Shown here: positions 41,334 to 52,400 of the stretch, piece after piece
Numbering within the stretch: position 1 is the stretch's first letter
Layout of the letters: every line of letters begins with the position of its first letter
DNA from: Kiritimatiellia bacterium
Lineage (GTDB): Bacteria; Verrucomicrobiota; Kiritimatiellia; JAFGHX01
Direction of reading: 5' to 3'
NCBI GenBank assembly: GCA_016929905.1
Contig: JAFGHX010000333.1
Location: forward strand, 20,968-84,967
DNA: 64,000 nt
Program-made: the position numbers and the translations under genes
Notes under the pieces: model-generated
What the model saw: only the letters and a program-made list of their open reading frames with translations
The model's database searches: none
What the model was told of the DNA's origin: nothing

Positions 41334-42803
41334 CTACCCGCCCAGCGTTCGGTCCACCGCGTCCATCAGCGCCTGGCTGGAGGAGGCGATGCGTTCGAGG
41401 GTCTCGGTAATCTCATCGCCGGCGATATCCTCCATGGGCTCGTCGTGCGGCAGATCCAGCGTCTCGAGCAGCTTGGTGAGCGTGGCGGAGATCTGACCGA
41501 GCGCGAGCATTTCCTTCTGAGGCAGCATGTCCGGTGACAGGTTGCGCGCATCGAGTCTTCGGAGCCAGTTGAGCTGGCTCTCGAGGATTTCGAGCAACCG
41601 GCCGCGGCATTCGCCCTTGCGGCCGTCGGCGAACGGGTTGTAGCGCTCGTTCACGTCGGCCCACAATTCCTCGACAAGCCGATAGAACTCATCCTCCTGT
41701 TCGTCGTCATAGAACTCGACCTCGCGGCCGCCGAGGCAGCGGTTGAGCACGTTGTCGAGCGATTCGCGGCCCGAGTGGAGTTCGTCGAGCATATAGGCGC
41801 GAACCTCCATTTCGCTCAAGGCCACGCCCATATCGCGCAGGATACTGTCGAGCGAATCGGTATCGCCCGTCATGGGGCCTTGCGGCAGGTAGTCCTGGAA
41901 GGAGACGTCCTCTTCTTCGGGCTCCTCGCCTTGACGCCAGATGATGGTGTTGGTGCCCATCGGGTGCAGTTCGACCTCCTGGCTCTGGGCGAGGAAGCCG
42001 GCGATCGGTACGCCGGGAAAACCGACGAGGAAGCGGTCCCCGTAGAAGAAGGCATGGGCGAGCTGCTCGTAGACGTCGGTCAGCACGCCGAGGTCGTCAA
42101 ACGTCTGCTCCAGAGCGGACTCGAGCAAGTCGCACCAGCGCCGGCACGAGGGGAATTCGGCATCGAGTTCGGAAGCCGGGCAATACTCGAGCGTAAACCG
42201 GCCCCGCGCCCAGTCCTGGACGGTGACCCGGAACATATCGCCGACAGCAAATCCGTGGCGTTGGTACACGCCGGCGACATCGAGGACCGAGAGGCTGATC
42301 TCGGCGCTGCCGTCTTGCCGGTCGAGGAGCTTGTCGGCGTTGGAAGGCTCGTCGGTGACGAAGTACTGGACCATCCGCTCCCAGCCGAACAGCGAATGGT
42401 AGATGGTGATATCGTCGAGCTTGACGGTGCTCTTCTTCAGCCCGAGTTCGGTTCCGTCCGCGAGGCACAGGTGGCAATCGGGCGGAAACAAATCGCGGGA
42501 GCAGAAAGGAAGGAGCCGGTGGCCGGGATAGAGGATCCCCTGTCGGATTTCGTCGCGGGTCGGCTGGATCCTGAAGTGGGCGTGATGAAAGAACCGCTGC
42601 CGCGGCACGTAGACCTGCTTCTCGAAGTCCACAAAGCCCCAACTGTCCGTGTGCAGCAGCGCGACAATCCGCGCCTCGAGGTTGGCGACCTTCCCCGAAA
42701 GCAGCGGCCGGACGCGTTCGGCGATGGTCTGAATGCTCAGACTCTCGGTCACGCCCTTCGCCACGGCCTCGAGCGCGTTCTCCAATGACAGCTTGCCGCC
42801 CAT
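41334..42803 (-). CDS. Unrecognised protein with N-terminal winged-helix-like region
   Basis: A 489-residue acidic, soluble protein I do not recognise. The first 120 residues (AERVRPLLSGKVANLEARIV, then WGFVDFEKQVYVPRQRFFHH) look like a HARE/winged-helix module, possibly nucleic-acid binding. The middle contains GDMFRVTVQDWARGRFTLEY, a beta-rich stretch. The C-terminal 200 residues are helical and acidic. There is no signal peptide or membrane segment. The ATG at 42803 is chosen because the upstream in-frame sequence is word-repeat DNA; no good Shine-Dalgarno sequence is seen. A dyad (42819-42835) abuts the start. Homologues, if any, would be needed to assign a role. Confidence 0.7.
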   Translation of the reverse strand: MGGKLSLENALEAVAKGVTESLSIQTIAERVRPLLSGKVANLEARIVALLHTDSWGFVDFEKQVYVPRQRFFHHAHFRIQPTRDEIRQGILYPGHRLLPFCSRDLFPPDCHLCLADGTELGLKKSTVKLDDITIYHSLFGWERMVQYFVTDEPSNADKLLDRQDGSAEISLSVLDVAGVYQRHGFAVGDMFRVTVQDWARGRFTLEYCPASELDAEFPSCRRWCDLLESALEQTFDDLGVLTDVYEQLAHAFFYGDRFLVGFPGVPIAGFLAQSQEVELHPMGTNTIIWRQGEEPEEEDVSFQDYLPQGPMTGDTDSLDSILRDMGVALSEMEVRAYMLDELHSGRESLDNVLNRCLGGREVEFYDDEQEDEFYRLVEELWADVNERYNPFADGRKGECRGRLLEILESQLNWLRRLDARNLSPDMLPQKEMLALGQISATLTKLLETLDLPHDEPMEDIAGDEITETLERIASSSQALMDAVDRTLGG

Positions 42804-42818
42804 CTCGGGAGGGAGTCT

Positions 42819-42835
42819 AGGGCAATATGTGCCCT
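42819..42835. promoter_or_regulatory. AGGGCA/TGCCCT dyad next to a start codon
   Basis: A 6-bp inverted repeat with a 5-base loop lies 15 bp upstream of the ATG at 42803. It could be an operator or a leader hairpin. Evidence is limited to the symmetry and position. Confidence 0.3.
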
Positions 42836-42882
42836 TTGACAAATCCAATGATGACTGCGCTGAAGAACCCGGCGCGGACGGA

Positions 42883-42917
42883 GCCCGCCTTCGCTGAGAA
42901 GCTACGGCGAGGCAGGC
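42883..42917. repeat. REP-like hairpin (GCCTTCGC/GGCGAGGC type)
   Basis: An imperfect inverted repeat of about 35 bp, with GCCCGCCTTCGC on one side and GGCGAGGCAGGC on the other. It resembles in composition the CCGCC/GGCCTTCGGCGG elements at 11133-11187 and 57839-57887 but is not identical. Confidence 0.5.
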
Positions 42918-43048
42918 CGCGCCCTCCAAAGACCCAAGAAGTCTCTTGTCAATCGGACGGAAGGCCGGCCTCCGTGCCGGCTGGAGGGTTTCTTCCGCGG
43001 AATCCGATGATGGGCGTGTCGCATCCTCGGGAGGACTGAACTGCGGCC

Positions 43049-43108
43049 AGAGGTTTCGGGTTTCGGGCCCGCCCCGCTGACACCTGAAACCTGGACACTG
43101 AAACCTGT
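43049..43108. repeat. Split word repeat: GGTTTCGG arm and GAAACCTG arm
   Basis: The left arm (43049-43068) repeats GGTTTCGG. The right arm (43082-43108) repeats CTGAAACCTG in opposite sense. They are separated by a core of about 13 bp (CCGCCCCGCTGAC). Confidence 0.65.
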
Positions 43109-43175
43109 GCGCGGGCAGGCGCCGCCGCCGCGGGGTCAGAATACCCGCGTTCTGCGAGACAAAACGAACCGGGAA

Positions 43176-43332
43176 TGAACGTCGAACATCGAACATCCAA
43201 GTCACAAGTCCCTCGCGTGCGGAGAAGCTTGCAGCGCACGACAGCCCCGTTCGAAGTTCGATCCGCCTCCGCCCTGCGGTTGCTTCGGCGGACACGTTGT
43301 TCAGTGTTCGATGTTCGACGTTCGATGTTCGC
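43176..43332. repeat. Split word repeat: GAACATC arm and GATGTTC arm
   Basis: The left arm (43176-43200) repeats GAACGTC/GAACATC. The right arm (43297-43332) repeats GTTCGATGTTCGACGTTC in opposite sense. A core of about 95 bp lies between. The left arm continues into AAGTCACAAGTC, a 12-mer also found in the element at 41205-41322. Confidence 0.75.
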
Positions 43333-43431
43333 TCTGAACCCGGCGGCTGGGTCCGAGCCGGAAACATACCGACCTGGGGCGCGGAACAGCGGCTGCACGC
43401 GACCGCGTACCGCGGCGCGTGAGCCGCGCCG

Positions 43432-46400
43432 CTACTGGCTCGGGTACACCTTCACCCGGTAGAACCGCATGCCGGCCGGCCCGTCGGAGTAGGCGTTGGT
43501 GGGCGGCGTGGCGCCCAGCCCGGTGGCGAGCGGGGTGAAGCCGGCGGGCAGATTGGTGGCGCTCTCCACATCGTAGACCCGGCCGGAAAGGCTGAGCCAC
43601 TCGACGATCAACTGCGTCCCGGCACGGCGGAAGTTGAAGATGGCGAAATAGGACGCGGCATTGGTGGGGTCGGTCCCGGCGACGCACTCCTGCCAGTTGA
43701 GCGATCCGTCGCCGTCGGGGTCCGCGAGGCCGTCGGCGGCGGTGGGGCTGCCGAAATAGAGCTGTTCCCAGTCGTCGGGCAAGGTGTCGGCGTCGGCATC
43801 GGGCGGACCGGCCGGCGCATTGGCCGCGCAGCGGAAGCCCAGCTCGTCATAGGCGGCGGTCGGCCATTCATACCATCGCTCGTCGCAGCGCAGCCACATG
43901 GAAGCCGTCCACCAGGACCCGCCGCGAATGACCCGGTCCGTACCGCTCGGCGGTCCGACCGGGTTCGTCACCCCGCTCTGCAGCGTCTCCGCATACCAAT
44001 CGGCACACCACTCCCACGCGTTCCCGCCCACGTCGTACAGCCCGTACGCGTTCGCCGCGTACGAACCCACGTTCGTCGTCCGCCCGAGCGAATTGCCATA
44101 GTTCGCATCCGACTGATTGATGGAATTGCCGCACGGATACTTCGCGTAGCGCAGTCCACCGCGCGCGGCGTATTCCCACTCGGCTTCGGTCGGCAGCCGC
44201 TTACCGGCCCAGCCCACGTACGCGTTCGCGTCCGTCCAATTCACGTTCACCACGGGTAACTCCTCGCCCGCCCACCACTGTGTCGGCATCGTCCGGCCCG
44301 TCGCCTGGCAAAACCGCCGGTACTCGCGCACGCTCACCTCGTACGGATCGATGTAGAACGGGCTCAACGTGACCGTATAGCCCGGCTCGCCCGGCCCATA
44401 GCCCATCTGGTAAGTCCCGCCGGGCAGCCGCACCATATAGCACGCCGCATAGGCCGCGCCCGTCCAGTTCGTCACCGTCACGCCGCTCAGATCGGCCGGC
44501 GCCTTCCAGCCGCTCAACATGTTGAAAGTCGCGGTATAGGCGCCACCCGGGATATTGATGGTTTCACCGCTGGCGTGCCAAGCGGTGTCCGGTCCGCTGG
44601 TCACCCGCCACTGCGCCCCGGCGGCGTTCACGGCCGGCGGCCGGATGGTCACGGTCAAATCGCCGGTATCGATCGCGAAGTTCGCCGTCACGCTCCGTGC
44701 CTGGTCCAGGGTCAGCGTCAACGGATTGCTCGTCTGTTGCCCGCCGGGCACGTCGCCGGTCCACTGCGTGAAGTGATAGCCGGAGTCTGCCGTGGCGGTG
44801 ATCGTCTCCTGCGCACCCGCGTTGTACCAGCCGTCGCCGACATTCACGCTGCCGTGCGCCCCGGCGGTGGTGTCGAGGTAATATGCCGTCTGCCAATTCC
44901 ACGTGATCCCGGAGTTCTGTGTAAGCGTGAAGCCGGGTGTCGTCGTGCCGCTCCCACTCGCCGGCACATTGCCCGTACCCGTCCAGCCCGTGCAGGTGTA
45001 GCGTGTGCCGCCCGCGATCTCCGGCGAGCCGCCTATGGCGCACGTCAACGACGTGCCGTAATCGTAGATGTGCGTGCCGGCGGCCGGCGTCCCCGTGCCG
45101 TGCGCCGAGGCCACTGAGAGCGTGTAGGTGAAGATCGTATAGGTGCCGGTGAACGCGGTGTTCTGTCCGTCCACGACAGGCTGGGTCTGGTCACCGGGCT
45201 TGGTGTATCCCGTCAGCGCCCCGTACTGGACGGTGTAACTCCCGCTTGGCGCGGCCGTCGAGGCCAGATCCCCTGCCCCGCTTGTCGGCCCGGCATAGTC
45301 GGCCGGATGACTCGTGATCGCCCACGAGCCGGTATCCGGCGTTACGTTGATCGTGATCGTGCCCGTGTCCCGCGCGAAGCTCGCCGCGATCGCGTGGTTC
45401 GTACCCACATTCGCGAACGTGTACGCATTCGTGGGGCCGACCGACCCGCCGTCCACCAGCACGTCCGCAATGTGGTAGGTCGCATTGGCCGTGATCACGA
45501 AGTTCGTGCTCGACCCGTGCGTGATCGGCACGGCGCCGGACGGCGTAATCGTCCCGTTCGCGCCGGCTGAAGCGGTGATGGTGTAGGTGTTGATGAGGTA
45601 GGTGCCCGTGAACGGCGTGGCCACGCCGTGCGACACGGCCGCCGTTTCGGGCGCGGGGCTCGAATAGCCGGTCACCGCCCCGTACTCCACCGTGTAGGAG
45701 CCGCTCGGCGCCGCCGTCGAGGCCAAGTCCCCGGTCCCGCTTGCCGGGCCGGCGTAGTCGGCCGGGCAACTCGTGATCGTCCAGGAGCCGCTGTCGGGGG
45801 TCACGTTGATCGTGATTGTGCCCACATCCCGCGCGAAGTTCGCCGTGACCGTGCGCGCCATGTCCATCGTCAACATCAGCGGGTTGTCCGTCTCGCTGCC
45901 GACCGGCACGCTCCCCGTCCACTGCTGAAAGTGATAGCCGGCGGCAGGCGTGGCATTGATCGAGACCGTCGCCCCGCTCGCATGCCAGGCGTCGCCGATG
46001 TCGACCGTTCCGTTCGCGCCCGCCACCGTATCCAGCCAATACTCCGTCTGCCAGTTCCAGGTGATCGTAGACGCCTGCGTGAGGTTGAACACTGGCGTGT
46101 TCGTTGTCGTCCCGCTCGCCGGCACATTCCCCAAACCGGTCCACCCCACACAAACGTATTGCGTGCCGCCGAGCGTCACCGGTGAATCGGGCACCGCGCA
46201 CGCAAGCGCCGTGTTCCACGGGTACGCGTGCGCGCCTGCGCCGGGCGCGGGCGTGCCGTGCGCGGAAACCACCGTCAGGCTGTACTCGTCGATGGCGAAC
46301 GTCGCCTGGATCGTGCGATCGGTCACGACATTGACGAACTCGTAGTAGGTGATCGCCCCGACGGAAAGGCCGTCCACGGTCACGTCGGCAACATGATAGT

Positions 46401-49400
46401 TCGCGTTCGGCGCGATCGTGAAGTTGGTGGCGCTGCCGTGCGTCACCGGCACCGCGCCGGCCGGCGTAATCGCGCCGTCCGCCCCGGCCGACGCGGTGAT
46501 GGTGTAGGTATTGATGAGGTACGCGCCTGTGAACGGCGTTGCCGTCGCGTCCCATACCGTCGCCGTCTCGGGCGTCGGGCTCGAGTAGCCGGTCAGCAGC
46601 CCGTACTCGACGGTGTAGGACCCGCTCGGCGCCGCCGTCGCCGGCAGGTCCCCTGCCCCGCTCGTCGGGCCCGCGTAGTCGGCCGGACAGCTTGTGATCG
46701 TCCACGACCCCGTATCGGGCGTCACGTTGATGGTGATGGAGCCCGTATCCCGCGCGAAATTCGCCGTCACCGCGCGCGGCTTGTCCATCGTCAGCGCCAG
46801 CGGGTTGTTTGTCTCGCTGCCCGCCGGCACGGCGCCGGTCCAGTTCTCGAGATGATAACCGGCAATGGGCGTTGCGGCAACCGCGACCGCCGTGTTACTC
46901 GCGTGCCAGCCGTCCGTCACATCCACGCTGCCGTTCGCGCCGGCCGTCGTGTCGAGGAAGTATTCGGTTTCCCAGTTCCAGGTGACGCTCGAATTCGTCG
47001 TGATCGTGAACTCGAGCGTGTTGCTCGTGCCGTTCGCCGGCACGTCGCCGGTGCCGGTCCACCCGGTGCAGACGTAGCGGGTGCCGGCGAGTTCGTCGGC
47101 GGGGGACGGCACGGTATGGGTGAGCGTCGCGCCGGACGGAATGGAGTGGGTGCCGTAATCGTGCGGCGCGGCAACGCCGTGCGGCGCGGGATTGCCGGCG
47201 ATGGTGAAATCCCAGCGGTCACGCGGCAGGCTGACGATCTGAAAGGCGTCTGGTCCGAACGTGCGGATGAGGCCGCCGGCCTTGTCGTCGGCGGCCATAT
47301 CGCACGCATAGAGACTCGAGTTAACGGGAAACCCGAACGGGGTTTCGCCAACCGGCGGCGCGCCCATGTCGCGCCACTGGATTCCGTCCCACTTGCGGCA
47401 ATACACGTGGTACGGCCCCATGAACGCTTCATCCCAGGAGATGACGGGGTCGCCGTCGCTGGTCAGAAAGAAGCCCTTGACCTGGCAGGAGCCCGCACCG
47501 GCAAAGACCGTGCCGTTCGTGTCGCTGCCGATTCCGGCCCACTGCGCGCCGTCCCATGCGCGGCAGACGATATGGGTGTCTTCAGCCCAGGCCAGAACAG
47601 GCCGCCCGTCCGCCGCGAGCGCGATGCGCGCATAGCCCTGGTTCGGGCTGAGCCCGGTGCCGGAGTCCGACCCCCCCAGCCCGGTCCAGGCGGCTCCGTT
47701 CCAGTACTTCATGTAGGTACACCACGGGCCGGCGCTGCTGTCGAGGTACGTGACGTAGATCTGGCCGGCGGGATCGATGACGATGTCCTCGCAATGGTTG
47801 GCGCTGCCGGAAAGGGACAGCCCGCCGGGCCCGTCGCTTCCGCCGACGCCCACCCAATTGGCGCCGCTGCCTTTCAGCAGCCTGATCTCGGAGCCCGGGT
47901 TCTCCCACGCGATGTGGGGGTTCCCCGCCGAATCCAGGCCCATGACCATGAGGTTGTAGTTGCCCGTGAACGAGCAGACGAGGTTCGTGCTGCCGACCGT
48001 GCGCCAAGCGGCCCCGTCCCAGTACGAATAGTAGATGTCTGTGAACCCGGTCCCGTTGTACATCCACGCCACGTGCGGGTTGCCGTTCGCGTCCAGCCGC
48101 AACCGGGGGCCGTAATCGCCCAACTGCGCGTACTGGCCGGAGAGACCGGTCTCCGTCGCGGAGCCGCCCCTGCCGACCCAACTCGTACCGTCCCACCAGG
48201 CCACGTGCACCGCCACCTGGTTGTACCCGCCGTTCTGGTAGCCGTAGGCGATGACGGGGAGTCCATCGGGCTGGAACCGCATTTCGGCCCGGCCATACAG
48301 GTTGGTGGAGGCCAACCCGGCCGTCACGTCCCCGGCCCAGGTCCCGGCGAAATGCTGGGCCGTGCCCGGGCTGCAATACCCGCGCGCCGGGTCGGAGCAA
48401 CCCGTTTCGCCCCAGGCGTTGGTCGCTTTCACGCGGTAGTAGTAGTAATGGCCGGGTGACGGCGTGGGGTCGGAGAAGCCCGTCGCATCGGCCAATGCGT
48501 AGCCCGCGGGCGCGTAGTTGAAAGCATCCGCGCTGCGCTCGATGACGAATTGGGTTTCGTTGGTCGAGTTGTCGAGCCAGGCGAGATCGACCCGATCGGT
48601 GTGGAGGGTCGTCGCGGTGAGGCCGCCGGGTTCGCTGCCCGGCGCGAAAGCCGGCGCAAAGGCGGCGGTGATCGCTCGGGGCTGGTCCATCGTAAGCGTC
48701 AGCGGGTTCGCCGTTTCGCTGCCGCCCGGCACATCACCCGTCCACTCGGCGAAGCAGTAGTTGGAGGCCGGCGTGGCGCTCACGCTGACGCCCGAGCCGG
48801 CGGCGTGCCAGCCGTCGGCCACGTCGACGCTGCCGTTCGCCCCGGCGGTCGTGTCGAGGAAGTACTCCGTCTGCCACTGCCACGTGAGCGTGGAACCGGC
48901 ACTGATGGTGAAGACGAGCTCGTTGGTCGTGCCGGGCGACGGTACGTCGCCGGTGCCCGTCCAGCCGGTGCAGACGTAGCGCGTGCCGTTCGTCTCGCCG
49001 AAGGGGCTGGCTACGCTGTTGGTGAGCGTCTCCCCGATCTCGCACCGGTTCGTGCCGTAGCCGTACGGGAACGAGATGCCGTACCGCGCGGGACTGCCCT
49101 CCACCACCAGCATCGCCTGGGGGGTGGCCTGCGTCGCCCTCAGCATCAGCGCGTTCGCATAGAACTTCGGTGGTTCCGCCGAGCCCCCGTCGGAGACGGT
49201 GAGCAGCAGGTCGCCGTCCGGGCCGGGGTCGATCTTCGTGAACCGGGCGACGTAGCCGTTGGCGGTGTTGTCGCCATGGGAGATGCGCACGGAGTCGTCG
49301 GTTGTCCCCGCGAAGTCGGCGCCCGGCGTGCTCCAGTTGGCGAAGCTGGCGACATCTGAGATCGTGATCATGGAGATGCGATCGGTATAGGCCGGCATGG

Positions 49401-52400
49401 CGCGGTTTCCGAACAGGACGACCTCGTATCGCAGCGCGGGATTCAGCCCGCGGCAGGCGATCGTCAGGTTCGTCGGCTCGTTCAGGTAGTTGATCAGGCC
49501 CAGACAGTCGACGACGCCGCCAAACACGGCGTCGGCATCCGTGCCGGCGAGCGCGTCCTCGCCCTGCGTGTCCACACTCGCCCACTGCCAGCCGCCGCCC
49601 GAAACCGTCACGGCTGCCGGGACGAGTTGGCCGCTCGGGTAATCCAGCAGACAACCGGCGTTGCCGGCGGGAGGCGCGTCCGGCCCCGTATCCGTCGTAT
49701 ACCACGTGATATTCACGTCGAGCTGTCCGTTCGTCCATCCCAGGTCGTTGTACGCGGTAAACGTACGATCATCGTCGAGGATGGTATAGGTGTGCAACTC
49801 GGGGGTGCCGATGCCGCAGTCGACCGGGTTGGCCAGCAGGATATCGAGCGTCTCGTTGTTCTCGGCGCCGGCGTCGTCGAGGATGGCGATCGGCAGGTTG
49901 AGAACGTCTACGCCGGTGCTGAAGGTCAGCGTGCCGGCGGCCGGCGTATAGTCGGTGCCGTTGACGGCGGTGCCGCCGGTCACGACGAAATCGACGGTGA
50001 CGGTGTTCGTCGGCACGGCGTTGAGCCAGGCCAAAAGGTCCATGCTCGCGACGGCCTCACTGCCCATCGAGGCCGTGCTCGCGAACCGGACCAGATACCC
50101 GTTGCGGGACGCCTCCCACGTATTGCCGTAGGCGCCCATGTTGACCCGGCCGCCGTTCGGCATCGGCTCGTACTCGTACGCGTCGGCGGGGTCGCCGGCG
50201 TCGATGCAGGGCGACAGCGCCGCGTCGAACGTCCAGCCGTCGTGCGTCCAGCGCCCGGCCGTGCTCTGGAGGTGGAAGTCCTGCTGGCCGGGCGTGGCGT
50301 CGGCGAAGAGCGGGTCGGCGCTGATCGAGCCGGCGCCGGCGCCGGCTGAATCCGCCCAGTTCGTCGCGTTGCCGAAACAGCAGTTGTACTGGTGGGTCCA
50401 GGCCGCCGTCGAGGTCGAGTCGACCACGATGCCGGCGCCGAGATTGAAGGCGAAGATGTTGTTGCGTACGACCGCGCCCTGCGTCCACTCGATCCGAAGC
50501 CCGTCGCCGTTGTCCACGCAGGTGTTGTTGACGACCGTCCAGCCGGGATCCGCGTTCGACAGAAGCACGCCGGCCTCTCCGTTGCCGAACACGAGGTTGC
50601 GCAGGATCCGCCCGGCCCAGCCGGTCGATTCGCCGCGGATCCCGAACCCGGCGTTGTAGCAGACGTCGTTACGGACGATATCGCCGTCCGCGCCCATGAG
50701 CTGGATGCCGCCGGTATCGGCGTTGCGCACGGAGTTCCGCTTCACCACGACATTGGTGGACATGCTCACGCTGATGCCGACCCCGCACCATTCGATATCG
50801 TTCTCCTCGATGCTGGCGAGGTGCGAACCCAAGTCCGCCTGGATCCCGACCATGCCGCACTCATCGAGTTCGTTGCCAATCACGCGGGCGCCGAGCACGC
50901 CGCGGAACCGCATGCCGGTCTCGTAACCGTCGACCTCGTTGCCGATCACGATCCAGTGATCGCCACCCTCGACCTCGAGCCCGCAGCTCCCGACGGCGCC
51001 CTCCCCGTTCATTTCGAAGCCGGACAGAACGACATAGGCTCTGTTGGACGCCACAAACGCCGGGTCGGGCCCGGACCGGACGCGGACATCGCCCGCATCG
51101 CCGGTGTAGAGCCCGTTCTCGTCCGCCAGGAATGCCAGCCACAGATCCGCGGCGCCGGAGTTCAGGATCTGGGCGGATTCGGGGTAGTCGCCGCGCCCGA
51201 CGAAGACCGTGTCGCCGCCCTGCGCCGTCTGGCCCGCGCGCGTGATCGACGCCCAGGCAGAACCGGGCGTAAGCCCGGCGTTGGCGTCGGAGCCCATGCT
51301 CTGGCGCACGTAGTAGGTCTGGCCGCCGCCGACCACGAACACGGAGCACTCGCCCCACACGTTCGTGTCGGCCGAGAGCGCCACGTGCAGGGTCTGGTTG
51401 CCCGGGGTCGCCCATTGCACCTGGTTGGGTAGTCCGGCATGGCCGTTGACGAACGCGCTGAACGGGTTCACCCCGAACGCGGCGGCCGGGTCGCTGGAGG
51501 AGAAGGTGACCTCGGCCGTGTGGTTCGTGTTCACCAGCCCGCCGTCGCCCAGCGCCATGACCAGGCAGTCGTACCACGTGTTGCTCTGCACGATGCTCGC
51601 GGAGCACCAGACCTCGAAGCGAGTCGTCACCAGCGCGCCGCCCATGTAGACCGCCACCCCCTCGTCGCCCGCGCGGGACGGGTCAGCCACGTCCGCCACC
51701 TCGATTGACTGCCACCCGCCGTTCGCAAAGCGGACGGCGTTGCTGAAGACCTTCACGCCCTGGTCGGCGGGCTGGAACGTGTAGTCGGGCGGCAGTTCCG
51801 CGCCGGGATCGGAACTGGCGAAGGTGACGGTGCCGGTGTAGTGGGTGTCGACCTTTCCGCCGCTGGTCTCGGCCGTGACGGCAATCGTGAACCACTCGCC
51901 GGCCAGCGCCCATTTCGGCAGGTCGATGGAGAAGCCCGGCGGGCCCGTCCCGTCGCTGACCTCGATGTCGTAGAACCCGCCCAGGATGTTGGTGTCGCCC
52001 GCGAGCCGCGCCTCGAACCAGTGTGTGCCGGCCGTGTTGAACTGGAGCGCCTGGTTGAACCAGTGCCAGCCGGCGTCGTCGGGCGTGAAGCAGTAGGCGC
52101 CCGCGTTCGGCAGCACGGCGGCCGGATCGCTGCTGAAGAAATCGACCCAGCCCGTGAAAGAAGAGACAACCTGCTCGAATTCGTTGCGGGCCTCGATGCC
52201 GATGCTGCCCCACTCGTTGGTCATCGTCCAGGAGAAGCCGTCGACGACGAAATGCGTGACGTTCGTGCTGAACCCGTCGCCCTGCACGGTGATGTTGCGC
52301 AGCTCGTTGTTGATGTCGGGACTGGCCTGATCCTCCACGCGCAGCCAGTGCTCGCCGATCGTGGCGAACAGCAGCTCGTTGCTGAAGGTATGCACGCCGT

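Larger units (their letters stand above)
42804..43431. other. 628-bp spacer made largely of repeat elements
   Basis: Between the unrecognised gene and the giant FG-GAP gene there is no gene I can support. The stretch holds, in order, a dyad (42819-42835), a REP-like hairpin (42883-42917), a GCCGGC-rich inverted repeat near 42963-42985, and two split word repeats (43049-43108 and 43176-43332). Open frames through it translate into the repeat words and are not believable genes. Confidence 0.6.

Noticed and set aside
43174..43450. Small proteins encoded across the GAACATC/GATGTTC words
   Set aside because: The translations simply spell the repeat words (NVEHRTS, FDVRRSMF). Such frames are repeat artefacts.
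43832..44440. Active sulfatase-modifying enzyme (formylglycine-generating enzyme)
   Set aside because: The fold is right but the catalytic cysteine pair is missing, and no sulfatase gene is nearby.
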